DNA of 64,000 nucleotides from Streptantibioticus ferralitis (GTDB lineage Bacteria; Actinomycetota; Actinomycetes; Streptomycetales; Streptomycetaceae). The stretch lies in contig NZ_JARHTQ010000018.1 of the NCBI RefSeq assembly GCF_029223525.1, positions 62,001 through 126,000 on the forward strand. The letters are read 5' to 3'. The notes below the pieces were generated by a model. The model was not told the origin of the DNA, made no database searches, and saw nothing but the letters and a program-made list of their open reading frames with translations. This document shows positions 28,043-37,369 of this stretch, piece after piece; within the stretch, counting starts at the first letter, position 1, and each line of letters begins with the position of its first letter. Made by a program: the position numbers and the translations under genes.

Positions 28043-28375
28043 ATGAACCTCCGCAAGCGTATCACCGCGATCGCAGCCACCACAACCCTCGCAGGGCTGG
28101 CAACCCTGGGCCTAACAGTGCCCGCCCACGCGGATGCCGCCCACCAGACCATGGCCGCAGCCGGCGGAACCGCACCCGCCTGCATCCACCGTCGGGACCA
28201 CGGCTTCTTGGGCTACGTGCGGATCAGCAACTGGTACGGCAAGACCATGCGTGTGCGGGTCATCATCGACCGCGGACCTAGCAGCCCCTGCAGGACACTG
28301 GCGAACGGGCAGGCCTTCTCCTGGGATTATGACCCATCCCTCTTCCAGTCCTACCACAAGACCGTAGTCTGCTGA
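28043..28375 (+). CDS. Small secreted Cys-containing protein, alpha-amylase-inhibitor-like spacing
   Basis: A 110-residue protein with a clear Sec signal (MNLRKRITAIAATTTLAGLA, cleavage near AHA at about 30). The mature domain of about 70 residues contains CIHRR..., YVRISNWYGKTMRVRVII, SSPCRTLANGQAF and a final KTVVC. The layout of beta strands and cysteines recalls the streptomycete tendamistat-like inhibitors, but one of the four usual cysteines is replaced by Tyr (NWYGKT where relatives have a Cys-Gly pair), leaving three. GGAAGGA lies about ten bases before the ATG. Function is inferred only by pattern. Confidence 0.7.
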   Translation: MNLRKRITAIAATTTLAGLATLGLTVPAHADAAHQTMAAAGGTAPACIHRRDHGFLGYVRISNWYGKTMRVRVIIDRGPSSPCRTLANGQAFSWDYDPSLFQSYHKTVVC

Positions 28376-28550
28376 CCAACCCCTCTGGTGCGCGACCGAG
28401 CTGACCCGTAGCGGTGGCCGCATGGCGATGACGCGGGAACCCCACGGCCCTGGCCTTCCTACCCTGAAACGCCAGGGTCACGGTGAGGGCTGCGCACCCC
28501 CACTCTGTGCATGACGGATGGGGAACGGGCACACCTCTCCTGGACGTTGA

Positions 28551-28881
28551 GTGGGCATGGTCATGATGGCGAGCCTGTTATTCATGATGGTGTTGGTGCT
28601 CGTGCCCTTCATGCTGGCCTCAGCCCGACAGGTCGTGCTGCGCTCCGGCCGTCCGACGTGGCTCTACCGGCGATTGGCTGCGCGCAAGCCCCGAGGTGGG
28701 GTCGGCCTGGGCGCCACCGCTGCCGAGGGAACTGCACGCGTTCTTCAACGCAAATAAGCGTGTACAAATCGAGCAGCGGCGTGCGGAGTTGATACTGCGG
28801 GACGACGAGCAAGATGGCGCCCCGCCGCGCATGGGCATCGACCTGGACGCTGGCACTGCGGTGGTTCGGCGGAAGCGCTGA
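28551..28881 (+). pseudogene. DUF6191-family small membrane protein with a frameshift
   Basis: The N-terminal half (from GTG 28551 or ATG 28557) gives a membrane segment MMASLLFMMVLVLVPFML and a basic stretch. From about 28700 the family match moves to another frame: ELHAFFNANKRVQIEQRR, then LRDDEQDGAPPR and DLDAGTAVV, the conserved end of DUF6191 proteins. A single base change near 28690-28710 would restore one protein of about 108 residues. It may be a true pseudogene or a sequencing error. Function of the family is unknown. Confidence 0.65.
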
Positions 28882-28958
28882 GCAACCGGCCAGCCGAGCT
28901 CGACGAGCAGCCCCGCCAGGCGCTCCCCGCCGCCGGGGGGGAGGGGGAAGATCCGTCC

Positions 28959-29708
28959 TCACCGGTCCTGGTCGGCGGGGGCATTGCCAAGGCGAACGCT
29001 GAGCTGGGCGCCCAATTCCTGGAAACCCAGAGCTACGGCCACGCGCTGCGACGGATACGGCCGTGCTCTCCACTGAGGCAGCAATCCGATATCAAGGGCA
29101 TGGGCCACTGCTGCGGACGCCACGGTCCGGGCCAGGTGCCGTCGCCGGTAGTGCGGAGCAACCAGCACGCTCAGATGGGCCACTGACCGCGGCCAGGACC
29201 GATACCCGGCCGCGGCCACCACCTCGTCGCCCCGGCGCAGCATGAACGAGGGAGAGGAGATGTCCGCCAGACCGCTCTCGCCGGCCTCCTTCTCCCCTGC
29301 CAGAGCCAGCAGCGCGGCCAGGCCGCCAGTACCGTGACCGACCGGCAACTGCTGGACGGCGGTACCTTCATGCGCAGGAAGAAAGCCGTCCCGGCCGACA
29401 TAGAAGAGCGAAGCCGGCCCGAGGGCATCGAGTACCGGCAGCACCGCGCGCAGACGAGCGACATCGACGAGCTCTTCGAGGGACAACTTCCGCGCGGCGT
29501 CGTACACCATCCCGGCGTCCCTCACGCTCGGCGCAGTGACGATGACAGCGTCACCGATCTGCACGACCCCGGTCCACGACGGCGGACACAACCGAGACCC
29601 GGGCGCGACCACCACATTCACATCTCCCGACGGACGGAAGTCGACCGGTGTGCCCGCCAGCTCCACCCACAGTTCCCGGGCGCGAATGAGCAAGAGATCG
29701 TCAGCCAT
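28959..29708 (-). CDS. GNAT-family N-acetyltransferase
   Basis: A 249-residue protein starting at ATG 29708 (MADDLLLIRARELW); the longer frame upstream is basic and unlike coding sequence. The C-terminal half carries the GNAT core: SVAHLSVLVAPHYRRRHLAR is motif A with the acetyl-CoA loop, followed by AHALDIGLLPQWRARP and VAVALGFQELGAQLSV. The N-terminal 120 residues resemble the extra domain of two-domain actinobacterial GNAT proteins. The substrate is unknown. Confidence 0.8.
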   Translation of the reverse strand: MADDLLLIRARELWVELAGTPVDFRPSGDVNVVVAPGSRLCPPSWTGVVQIGDAVIVTAPSVRDAGMVYDAARKLSLEELVDVARLRAVLPVLDALGPASLFYVGRDGFLPAHEGTAVQQLPVGHGTGGLAALLALAGEKEAGESGLADISSPSFMLRRGDEVVAAAGYRSWPRSVAHLSVLVAPHYRRRHLARTVASAAVAHALDIGLLPQWRARPYPSQRVAVALGFQELGAQLSVRLGNAPADQDR

Positions 29709-30296
29709 GGCCGCATCCTGTCGGCCCCGCAGCCGGAGCGCGACCGGATTCCTCACGGACAGACAGCCAGTACCAGCCAGAGCGTGAACTCAACGAACCA
29801 GCGGTGAAGCACGGGACACGAACTCTTCAATGACCTGCTTCGCCTGGGCATCCCGTGTGTTCCAGCCAGTCTGGTCTTGGGCGTTCGACGCTGCGGCTGC
29901 CGATAAATCATCCGTGCTGGTCAAGTGACGTGTCCGTAGTTCTGCTTCCGGTTAGCTCATCTAATCGACTACAGGAGGGCGTCGGCGAGGCTGATGGACA
30001 GGGGCCGTGGTGGGTTAAGTGGGGGAGCGACATTTGGCGCTTGACGAGTGATCTCAATGGCTGGATCTGTTGGTGGTTGGCCGCAGGTTCGAGCCCCCGG
30101 CGGGACTACACGCAGAAGGGTGCAGGGCTGACCAGCGGCTTCCCGCCGGACGGCGCAATGTCGAGGGGCGGTTCCACCCCACGACGCGGGACGGGGTCCT
30201 GTGATGGCGGCTGCGAGAAGGTCGCCGACTACTGTTCGTGACGCTGGTCTCGCCTTCGAGCAGGCGACTCGAGTAAGTCAGGGGCGATGTGACCGC
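29709..30296. other. Intergenic stretch without a supported gene
   Basis: About 590 bases. No frame has family signatures. It includes a tRNA T-loop-like GGTTCGAGCCCC at about 30088 that lacks a pairing stem (see rejected items). Confidence 0.5.
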
Positions 30297-31415
30297 TTAC
30301 AACTGGTCAGTCTCCGTCGGCAGGCCGAGCAACACGCGGCCGGTCAGCCTGTACATCGCCGGGTTGACCTGGAAGTGCGCCGTCGCCGTGTGGGCATCCC
30401 GGAATCGGCGCTGCAGCGGGGCATCCTCATAGATCGCCGAGCTACCACTGAGGTCGTACACGACGCGGACAACCGTCGCAGCGGTACGCACGGCGTACGT
30501 ACATGCCAGCCGCAGCGAGGTCCGCAGCTCCACCGAAACGGGCGTTTCCTCCTTCGCCGCCTGCCAAGCGTCGTCGATGGCCTGGTAGAAGAGGCAGCGT
30601 GCCGCGCGTAGCGATGCCTCGGCCTCAGCGAACGCGCTCTGCGTCGCCGACCGTTCCGCGGTGCTCCGGCTGGAGCCGGATGGTTTGCGAACCGTTGCCA
30701 GCTCGACGAATTCCGTCATGGCACCACGTGCGTTGCCCAGCGAGGCGGCGGCGATCGATGAGGCGAAGAAGCCGAACAACGGGAACCGCTGGAGCGTTCG
30801 TGACCCGGCCGGTGGCCCGTCGACCACAGACAACAGACGCTCATCCGGCACGAACACATCGTTGGCGACCGCGTCGGTACTGCCGGTCCCGCGCAGGCCA
30901 GAAGTGTGCCAGGTGTCGAGGATCTCCAACTCTGCGGTCTGAATCGCGGCGGTGCGCACCCGGCCGTCCTGCATGAAACCGAGGAAGATCCAGTCGGAGT
31001 GCCGGATGCCGCTGCAGAACGACCAGCGGCCGGTGATCCGAACGCCGCCTTTGACGGCGACTCCCTTGGCGTGCGGCGCCCACACGCCGGCAGCAACGGA
31101 GGTCGGGTCGCTGAACACCTCCTGCCCTCCTTTCTCCGGCAGGTACGCCCCAAGCAAGCTGCTGGTGGCGGCGATCGACACGCACCAACCGGCAGACGCG
31201 TCGCCCTCGGCGATCGTTTCGGCGGCCTGCAGGATCTCGGCGGTCGTCGGCTCGGTGCCACCAAGGTCGATCGTCAGCCCGATCCGCAGCAGGTCAGTGG
31301 CCTTCAGCTCGGCGACCAGTTGGGGTGCGAGTTGCCGCCCGCGCTCCGTCTCGTCGGCCAGCGCACGCGCGACCGCGGCGACCTCCCGTGCACCCGACAG
31401 CATGTGCCCTCCCAT
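30297..31415 (-). CDS. Flavin-dependent monooxygenase of the acyl-CoA dehydrogenase fold (HsaA-like)
   Basis: A 372-residue protein with the three-domain acyl-CoA dehydrogenase layout: helical N-terminus (VARALADETERGRQLAPQLV), central beta domain (GRWSFCSGIRHSDWIFLGF) and C-terminal helical bundle (AEASLRAARCLFYQAI). The residues RWSFCSG and LRGTGSTD are typical of the two-component monooxygenase branch, which uses reduced flavin and oxygen to hydroxylate aromatic or polyketide substrates. No flavin reductase gene is seen in the vicinity. Start ATG 31415; ATG 31403 is possible. Divergent from the methyltransferase gene across an AT-rich 308-base gap. Confidence 0.82.
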   Translation of the reverse strand: MGGHMLSGAREVAAVARALADETERGRQLAPQLVAELKATDLLRIGLTIDLGGTEPTTAEILQAAETIAEGDASAGWCVSIAATSSLLGAYLPEKGGQEVFSDPTSVAAGVWAPHAKGVAVKGGVRITGRWSFCSGIRHSDWIFLGFMQDGRVRTAAIQTAELEILDTWHTSGLRGTGSTDAVANDVFVPDERLLSVVDGPPAGSRTLQRFPLFGFFASSIAAASLGNARGAMTEFVELATVRKPSGSSRSTAERSATQSAFAEAEASLRAARCLFYQAIDDAWQAAKEETPVSVELRTSLRLACTYAVRTAATVVRVVYDLSGSSAIYEDAPLQRRFRDAHTATAHFQVNPAMYRLTGRVLLGLPTETDQL

Positions 31416-31723
31416 TGGTTCAATTCCATTACAGGCCCATTCTTACTCCATAGGCGGACGTCGCAGGCAAGTTGCTGCTGTATAAATAGGCAAGTTTTTG
31501 GTGTACGAACATGCAAATGGTTGCCGCACAACCGAGTTTGCCGATTTCCGCATGCCGTCCACTTGACGATACCCGCCTCCGGCAGTAGCGTTCACCGCCA
31601 CTTGCTTATATCAGGTAAAGTTGCTCTATTGGTACTAGTCTTTGCTGTAGCGCTGTTGCGCTGGCGCCGTGTTCCGTCACCGTGGAGATCAGCCGCTGTG
31701 GACGGTCATATGAAGGAGTGTCC

Positions 31724-32533
31724 GTGCCTTACGTCTTGCAAACCGGAGCGGCGGGTGCTGAGCGCCTGGCGCTGGTTGAGAAGGTCTACGGCGACCACAC
31801 CAGAAGGATATTGGGACGGCTCGGCGTACAAGAAGGCGCGAAGATCGCCGATTTGGGGTGCGGCACCGGTTCGACGACGAAGTGGTTCTCGTCGCAGATC
31901 GGGTCGGCCGGCGAGGTTGTCGCGGTCGACGAATCGGGCGAGCAACTGGCCCTGCTCGCCTCGGATATCGATCGCGATGGCATCGGTAATGTCAGCACGG
32001 TGCAGGCTGACGCTATGAACACAGGTATTGATCGTGGCCGTTTCGACATCGTCCATTGCCGATTCCTCATCAGCCACGTGACCGAGCCGGTGGCACTGGT
32101 TCGCGAGATGGCCGCCCTGGCCAGGCCGGGCGGCCTGGTCATCGCCTTCGAGGTGGACATCGGCGGGTTGTTCAGCATTCCCAGCACCGAGTGCTACGAA
32201 CGACTGAGGGCACTCTCGCGCAACGGTGGACAGGCCATTGGCCGGGACTACGAGATCGGCGCCAAACTCGCTACGGTCTTCAGTTCAGCGGGGCTGCCGG
32301 AGCCCGACATGGAGTTTATTCACCCGGTCTATCTCCGCGGCGAGGAGAAGCGTTTCTGGGAGTACACGGCACGCGAGTCAATGTTGCCCGTGCGGGCAGG
32401 ATTGACAACCGAGTCGAATTTCGACGCACTGATGCGGGAGCTGGAAGCGGTCGCGGGCAATGAGATGTGCGCCGTCGCGCAGCCGCGCCTGGTCGCCTGC
32501 TGGGCGCGGAAGGGCACGAACGAGTCAGCCTGA
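31724..32533 (+). CDS. SAM-dependent class I methyltransferase
   Basis: A 269-residue enzyme. Start GTG 31724 is chosen because AAGGAG lies five bases upstream; an ATG at 31682 has none. SAM-binding motif DLGCGTGS is at 43-50, followed by VVAVDESGEQL (acidic loop) and FDIVHCRFLISHV. The N-terminal residues PYVLQTGAAGAERLALVEKV are typical of small-molecule or polyketide O-methyltransferases of the Methyltransf_25/31 group. The substrate is unknown. It is divergent from the flavin monooxygenase, which may act on the same molecule. Confidence 0.85.
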   Translation: MPYVLQTGAAGAERLALVEKVYGDHTRRILGRLGVQEGAKIADLGCGTGSTTKWFSSQIGSAGEVVAVDESGEQLALLASDIDRDGIGNVSTVQADAMNTGIDRGRFDIVHCRFLISHVTEPVALVREMAALARPGGLVIAFEVDIGGLFSIPSTECYERLRALSRNGGQAIGRDYEIGAKLATVFSSAGLPEPDMEFIHPVYLRGEEKRFWEYTARESMLPVRAGLTTESNFDALMRELEAVAGNEMCAVAQPRLVACWARKGTNESA

Positions 32534-32569
32534 ACTCGGGAGATGGTCATTACGGCTCTGGGGTGAGGA

Positions 32570-32700
32570 TGATGCGGTCGAAGAGCCATAGCGCCAGCAG
32601 TGCGGGCAGGATCGTGTCCGGGTGTACCAGCAGCAGGACGTGCCGCAGCTTTGGTCGCGGCGAGGTAGGCCAGGCGCAGCAGCACGGCAGGTCATGATGC
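32570..32700 (-). pseudogene. N-terminal scrap of an IS3-like transposase
   Basis: The reverse frame reads LLRLAYLAATKAAA, the start of a common actinobacterial integrase-type transposase (compare the remnant at 58135). The following residues are out of frame or unrelated. No other part of the element is nearby. Confidence 0.35.
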
Positions 32701-32726
32701 CGCCGATGCCCTGAGCACGTGAAGGC

Positions 32727-32908
32727 TTGGACGCGATCAAGGTCCCGACCTCGGCGGACGATTTATCGGCACCCGCAGTGCCGCGTACGCTGCCGGCCAG
32801 GCCGGGGCCGTCGCACACGTCGCCGCGCACGAACTCGGTGCGGCGGCCTACGCGATCAAGGCCGCACGTGCTGCCGCGCCGGAAGGCGAGGGCGAGGCCG
32901 CAGGGTGA
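32727..32908 (+). pseudogene. C-terminal fragment resembling Imm5-type putative immunity proteins
   Basis: The frame ending in TGA at 32906-32908 reads AAGQAGAVAHVAAHELGAAAYAIKAARAA. The HVAAHELGAAAYAIKA pattern is characteristic of the end of Imm5-like putative immunity proteins in streptomycetes. Only about 55 residues remain and there is no credible start. Low to moderate confidence. Confidence 0.4.
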
Positions 32909-32999
32909 CTGGACGAGTCATTCCGAATGATTCGGCGGCCATAGGCGATCAGCGATCGTGTGACGGACTGGCTGGTCCTGTTGTCGTGTCGGCGCCGTC

Positions 33000-33569
33000 C
33001 TACGGGTGGTAGAGCTCTTGGGCGCGAGCGGAGTCCATGGGCCCGTCCTGGTCCAGGTGTAGGAAGTGGTCCAGCTGCCATGCCTGCGTACTACTGGCCT
33101 GGCGGTTGGTGGTGGTCACCCAGGGCGGGTAAACGCGGAAGGCTCGCTTCCCACCGGAACCGTTGACTGATACGACACCGTGCCGGCGAAGCGCGTCCAT
33201 GGGAAAGACGAACTGGCCGAAGTGGTGATGGTCACGGCTGCTGATGACGAAGAGGTCGACGGGGTCCGCGGCGTCGAAGGGCTGGATGGGCCCACCCGGC
33301 GACCTCTTCCATACGGTGACAAACTGGCCGACCTTGGTGGGGGTCGTCTTGGCCGCGCGGAACCGGATGGAGAGACCGTCAAGGGTGAATTCGTGGGCGG
33401 CGTACTCGGCACTCTCGGATTCGGGAACTGGCTGCGAGCAGGTGAATCCGCAAGGGTCGTAGACGAGCTCTTTCGCCGCCACAAGATCACTGTGGGCCGG
33501 GGTGGTGTCCGCCCACGGTGCGGGTCCGATGGAGTGCGGAGCGGATGAGTACTCGCGGTTCGCCGTCAT
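33000..33569 (-). CDS. mepB: MepB family protein
   Basis: A 189-residue protein. It carries the near-invariant MepB features: FRAAKTTPTKVGQFVTVWKR, DPVDLFVISSRDHHHFGQFV, and GSGGKRAFRVYPPWVTT, then QAWQLDHFLHL. In staphylococci mepB lies with the mepA multidrug efflux pump; its own activity is unknown. Here it stands alone between remnants, so a link to drug efflux cannot be inferred. Start ATG 33569 has no strong ribosome site. Confidence 0.85.
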   Translation of the reverse strand: MTANREYSSAPHSIGPAPWADTTPAHSDLVAAKELVYDPCGFTCSQPVPESESAEYAAHEFTLDGLSIRFRAAKTTPTKVGQFVTVWKRSPGGPIQPFDAADPVDLFVISSRDHHHFGQFVFPMDALRRHGVVSVNGSGGKRAFRVYPPWVTTTNRQASSTQAWQLDHFLHLDQDGPMDSARAQELYHP

Positions 33570-33661
33570 CCGTCCACCCTGTCACAGGGGCTTGTACGGA
33601 CGCCGACTCGGCGAATGCCGGCGGTGTGTCCGGGAACGCAGACAGGGCGTCCAAGATCGTT

Positions 33662-33870
33662 CTTTGACAAGCGACCTGGACACCCTGCTCACCGCACTGC
33701 ACGTGAAGATCGACGACGAGATCGGAGACACCCGATGACTGGGCCGCCCACCACGGTTGACGGACTCTGAGCTCGTCTGTCTCGCCGTCGCCCAGGCGAT
33801 GCTGGGCTTCGCCTCGGAGTCCAGGTGGCTGCGGTTCGTCCACTCCCGCCTGGGCGCGATGTTTCCGTGC
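33662..33870 (+). pseudogene. N-terminal fragment of an IS982-family transposase
   Basis: From TTG 33662 the product reads LTSDLDTLLTALHVKIDDEIGDTR and meets a stop at 33736. A one-base shift continues the match: LGRPPRLTDSELVCLAVAQA, MLGFASESRWLRFVHSRLG, AMFP. This is the start of IS982-type DDE transposases. The rest, including the catalytic core, is missing. Confidence 0.75.
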
Positions 33871-33927
33871 CACGCACGTGCTCCGCGCAGGGGAGCCCTG
33901 AGCGCGGTGCTTGTCGCTGTCGGCTCG

Positions 33928-35472
33928 TCAGACGGCCGGCTTCTGGACGGCGGTCGGCTTGGTGGCGAGCAGTGCCGTGATCTCATCGGCGAGGTGCGGG
34001 CCGAGCTCGCCCCAGCCGTCCTTGTAGCCGTAGACACCGGCCAGGGTGCGGGCCTCGTAGTCGCCGTTCATGATCTCGATGTCGTTGGCCGTGATGAGTG
34101 CCGGGTGGCCGACGCCGACGGCCGCCGAAACCTTGATCAGCTCCCTGCGCAGGGTGCGCAGGTAGACAGCGGCCCGGGTGGCCTTCGAGGTCGGGTCGAG
34201 GCCGCGGGCCAGCCACGGGTTCTGGGTGGCGATGCCGGTGGGACACCTGTCGGTGTGGCACTTCTGCGACTGGATGCAGCCGATGGACAGCATCGCCTCA
34301 CGGGCCACGTTGATCATGTCGGCACCCAGAGCGAAGGCAACCGCGGCGTTCTCGGGCAGGCCGAGCTTGCCGGAGCCGATGAAGGTCAGGTCGTCGGTCA
34401 GCCCCAGCTCGGCGAAGGTGCCGTAGACCCGGGAGAAGCCCATCCGGAACGGCAGCGCCACCGAGTCGGCGAAGATCCGCGGCGCCGCCCCGGTGCCGCC
34501 CTCACCGCCGTCGATGGTCACGAAGTCGACACCACGGTCACCACGCGCCATCAGCGTGGCCAGCTCCTGCCAGAAGCCCGTCTCTCCGACCGCGCTCTTG
34601 ACCCCGACCGGCAGACCGGTCTCGGTGGCGAGCAACTCGACGAAGTCGAGCATCGAGTCGACGTCGCTGAACGCGGTGTGCCGCGACGGGGAGGCGCAGT
34701 CCTTGCCGACCGGGATGCCGCGGATCCCGGCGATCTCCGGGGTCACCTTCGCGCCCGGCAGCATCCCGCCCAGCCCTGGCTTGGCGCCCTGGGAGAGCTT
34801 GATCTCTATCGCCCTGACCGGGGCGCTGGAGACCACGTCCTTGAGCTTGTCGAGGTTGAAGCTGCCGTCCTCGTTGCGGCAGCCGAAGTACGCCGTCCCG
34901 ATCTGAAGGACGAGGTCGCCGCCGTTGCGGTGGTACGGCGAGAGACCGCCCTCGCCCGTGTTGTGCATCGTGCCCGCCAGCGCCGCCCCCTTGTTGAGCG
35001 CCGTGATGGCCGCCCCCGAGAGCGATCCGAAGCTCATCGCCGAGATGTTCACCACGCTCGCCGGTCGGAACGCCCTGGCGCGCCCGCGCGGCCCGCCCAG
35101 CACCTTGGCCGAGGGCAGTGGCGCCTGCGGGTCGTGCGCGTCGGGCAGAGTGCCGGCGAACGTGCGCTGCTTCAGGTAGGCGTGCCCCTGCACGTGCTCG
35201 ACGTCGACTTCGGTTCCGAACCCGAAGTAGTTGTTCTCCTCCTTCGCCGACGCATAGATCCAGGTGCGCTGGTCACGACTGAACGGGCGCTCCTCCTCGT
35301 TGGACGTCACGATGTACTGCCGCAGCTCCGGCCCGATCGTCTCCAACAGGTACCGGGCGTGCCCGATAACCGGGAAGTTTCGGAGCAGTGCGTGCCTCTT
35401 CTGGATGAGGTCGCGGGCAGCCAGAAGCGCCACTGCTGTTGCGGCGGCCGCGCCGATCCTCCGGGCGTGCAT
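33928..35472 (-). CDS. FMN-binding glutamate synthase family protein (GltB2-like)
   Basis: A 514-residue protein starting at ATG 35472 (MHARRIGAAAATAVALLAARD), which gives a short N-terminal membrane anchor. The body is the FMN-binding TIM barrel of glutamate synthase: NISAMSFGSLSGAAITALNK, GGEGGTGAAPRI and GADMINVAREAMLSIGC. A 3Fe-4S cluster site CIQSQKCHTDRC lies at about 395-410. There is no glutaminase domain, so it is not a complete GOGAT; members use an unknown donor. The open frame upstream of 35472 is not coding-like. Flanked by an IS982 remnant and a hydrolase remnant. Confidence 0.88.
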   Translation of the reverse strand: MHARRIGAAAATAVALLAARDLIQKRHALLRNFPVIGHARYLLETIGPELRQYIVTSNEEERPFSRDQRTWIYASAKEENNYFGFGTEVDVEHVQGHAYLKQRTFAGTLPDAHDPQAPLPSAKVLGGPRGRARAFRPASVVNISAMSFGSLSGAAITALNKGAALAGTMHNTGEGGLSPYHRNGGDLVLQIGTAYFGCRNEDGSFNLDKLKDVVSSAPVRAIEIKLSQGAKPGLGGMLPGAKVTPEIAGIRGIPVGKDCASPSRHTAFSDVDSMLDFVELLATETGLPVGVKSAVGETGFWQELATLMARGDRGVDFVTIDGGEGGTGAAPRIFADSVALPFRMGFSRVYGTFAELGLTDDLTFIGSGKLGLPENAAVAFALGADMINVAREAMLSIGCIQSQKCHTDRCPTGIATQNPWLARGLDPTSKATRAAVYLRTLRRELIKVSAAVGVGHPALITANDIEIMNGDYEARTLAGVYGYKDGWGELGPHLADEITALLATKPTAVQKPAV

Positions 35473-35778
35473 GAACGTTCCTCCTCGATGCACGACTCCA
35501 TCGCCATGCGGTGGAGTCGTTGTGTCGTGTTGGGCGTTGGACGGCGGGCACGGCCAAGCTGGCATCAGCGTCCGTCGAAGAATGCGAAATGATATTAAGA
35601 GGCCGCGCGGACAGGCATATGGCCAGGGGGCAGTCACCAGCACCAGATGCACGCCCTGGGCGGATACCCGCGCGTGCCCTGACCTTGACGCCATCGGCAG
35701 TGCCCCGTTCACCGGTCTACGTCGCCGTCCGTGGTGCGCGCACCGCGGCGCGGGACGTGAGCGCCGCGGTCCGTCGCT
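35473..35778. other. Intergenic region, promoter of the leftward glutamate synthase-like gene
   Basis: About 300 bases between two leftward units. No gene is recognised. A few AT-rich patches (around 35585-35600) could belong to the promoter; I see no clear operator. Confidence 0.4.
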
Positions 35779-36087
35779 TCATGGGATGAACTTCACCTCT
35801 GGGAAGGCTGGGGACGGGCTGTCGAGCAAATGTCCTCGTCAGTGCCGCAGGTGCAGGTCGAAGAACGCGAGTGGGTACGCCTGCCAGATGCGTACCGCAT
35901 GGGCCGGGTCGAGGGTGCCGATCCAGCCCCGAAGGTCCTCGTCGCTCATCCCGACCGCCTTTGCCAGTTGCGGAATCAGCACCTGGTTGTCACCGCACGA
36001 CTGGTGGACCGCGCCGTCGGCCTGGATGTTGAGCCGCCATCCCCGCAGGTGCGACCAGAACTCGGCGGCATCGGGAGCCTGCGCCCC
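35779..36087 (-). pseudogene. C-terminal remnant of a secreted alpha/beta hydrolase (PAF-acetylhydrolase-like)
   Basis: The reverse frame reads AEFWSHLRGWRLNIQADGA, then IPQLAKAVGMSDEDLRGWIG and AYPLAFFDLHLRH, followed by a premature TGA at 35839. After that stop the natural end LLDSPSPAFPEVKFIP continues to 35779. The catalytic N-terminal two thirds is absent: upstream sequence turns into a repetitive Gly/Val stretch. A deletion plus a nonsense change make this a pseudogene. Confidence 0.65.
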
Positions 36088-36235
36088 ACGGACATGCCCA
36101 CCAGCTTCCCCACCGGCCTCCCGACGAACTTTCCCACCAGTGGCCTGCCGCTCCCAAGTCCGCATCCCACCGGTGTGCCCAGCATGCCCGAGGTTCCGCA
36201 GCCCGGAGGTACCCCATGACAACGGCAAGCCGCTC

Positions 36236-36434
36236 GGACCGCTTCCCCCGGTGGGGCGGCGCCGACCATGGCGGCGCTGGCGGTTCCGGTGAAGATTCCG
36301 GCGGACAGTCCGGACAGGAGCCGGCTGACCAGCAGCCATCCGAGACCCTGGCTGAGGAGGAAGACGGCCGTGTACAGGGCGGAGAGCAGCAGACCGGCCC
36401 GCAGCATCCGGACGCGTCCCAGCTGGTCGGACCA
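36236..36434 (-). pseudogene. Fragment of an MFS transporter
   Basis: Sixty-six residues of reverse frame match the N-terminal MFS signature: SDQLGRVRMLRAGLLLSALY and LVSRLLSGLSAGIFTGTASA. Nothing of the remaining membrane segments is found on either side. Confidence 0.65.
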
Positions 36435-37235
36435 TTTGTGTAAGTCCTTGGCGTTCACTCGGCGAACGCGCTCGATTCCCCGGCCCGTACCCGGGTTCGC
36501 ATATGAGTGCTCACCTCGATGAGCTGTCCGGCACCCCACACCGACTTCCCGTGACCTGCGCCGCACTCGGCCTCGATACGCCGTCCAGCCCGACGGGCCC
36601 CACGGCGAACCACAGCTCCCCCCATGCCGACTGGGCCGCGATCTGGACGCCGAAACATTCCTTCTGTCCGGCCGACCTGGCGGATGACGGCTCGCATGCT
36701 CTCATCTGCGCGCAATGCCGAGTGCACCTGCCTCGGCCCCTTGGCCGCCGCCACGGATCGCGCACGCAACATTTTCCACGCGCGATCACCGGACCCGCAT
36801 CTACCGCACTTCCGGATGCCCGTCCGAGTGCCGCCGGACGACCCGGTCATGGCCGTGACCCATCCGTGCCCGTAGACGCGGACAACCACGGTCAACAGCG
36901 GTACGACCGACGGTGCGGCGCCAGCGACTTGGGATTATCCAGCGCCGCCTGGCTCCTTGAGAGCAAGCTCGCCATCGACAGTCGGGACGACGTCAGCCTG
37001 CGGCTGCTGGGCGAGATGGCCCTCGCCGCGTGGCGGTGCGTGGCGAGGAACTCGATTCGTGGCGGCCATGGCGCCCACCGAGGACGCGATGCCCTCACCT
37101 GTCTCCTATACAAGGTCGGGGAAGCATTCGACGCCATCCCCGCCAGCCTCTCACTCACGGCAGTTTGAGCCGCGACATGGACAACGGACAGCGACAAACC
37201 CTGTCCATAACCGGCAGCAACCGCCCCCAGACAGC
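36435..37235. other. Region without a supported gene
   Basis: About 800 bases between gene fragments. A forward frame around 36930-37168 (ESKLAIDSRDDVSLRLLGEM) has protein-like composition but no start, no family and no neighbours. Probably decayed sequence. Confidence 0.45.
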
Positions 37236-37340
37236 GCCGAACCGCCCGCTCCGGCAATGATCGGCGACCTTCAGGCCCACTGGATCCGACGGCATCCCAT
37301 CCTGGGCGGTCTCATCAACGAGTACCACCACGCTGCCTGA
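37236..37340 (+). pseudogene. C-terminal end of an integrase-type transposase
   Basis: The frame ends with IRRHPILGGLINEYHHAA and a stop, the usual end of IS3-like transposases carried by actinobacteria (compare the end VLGGVIS of the remnant near 58780). Only about 30 residues are recognisable. Confidence 0.5.
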
Positions 37341-37369
37341 CCGAATTGCATCGCCGCAGGTCACTGCGG

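Noticed and set aside
30080-30115. tRNA-like T-loop GGTTCGAGCCCC, possibly the 3' end of a tRNA or an attachment site
   Set aside because: The bases on both sides do not form the five-base T-stem, no acceptor or anticodon arm can be folded upstream, and no integrase gene is near.
36080-36200. Short tandem repeat coding for Pro-Thr-rich units (PTSFPTGLPTNFPTSG)
   Set aside because: It is an imperfect low-complexity stretch within decayed sequence, with too few units for a minisatellite or CRISPR array.
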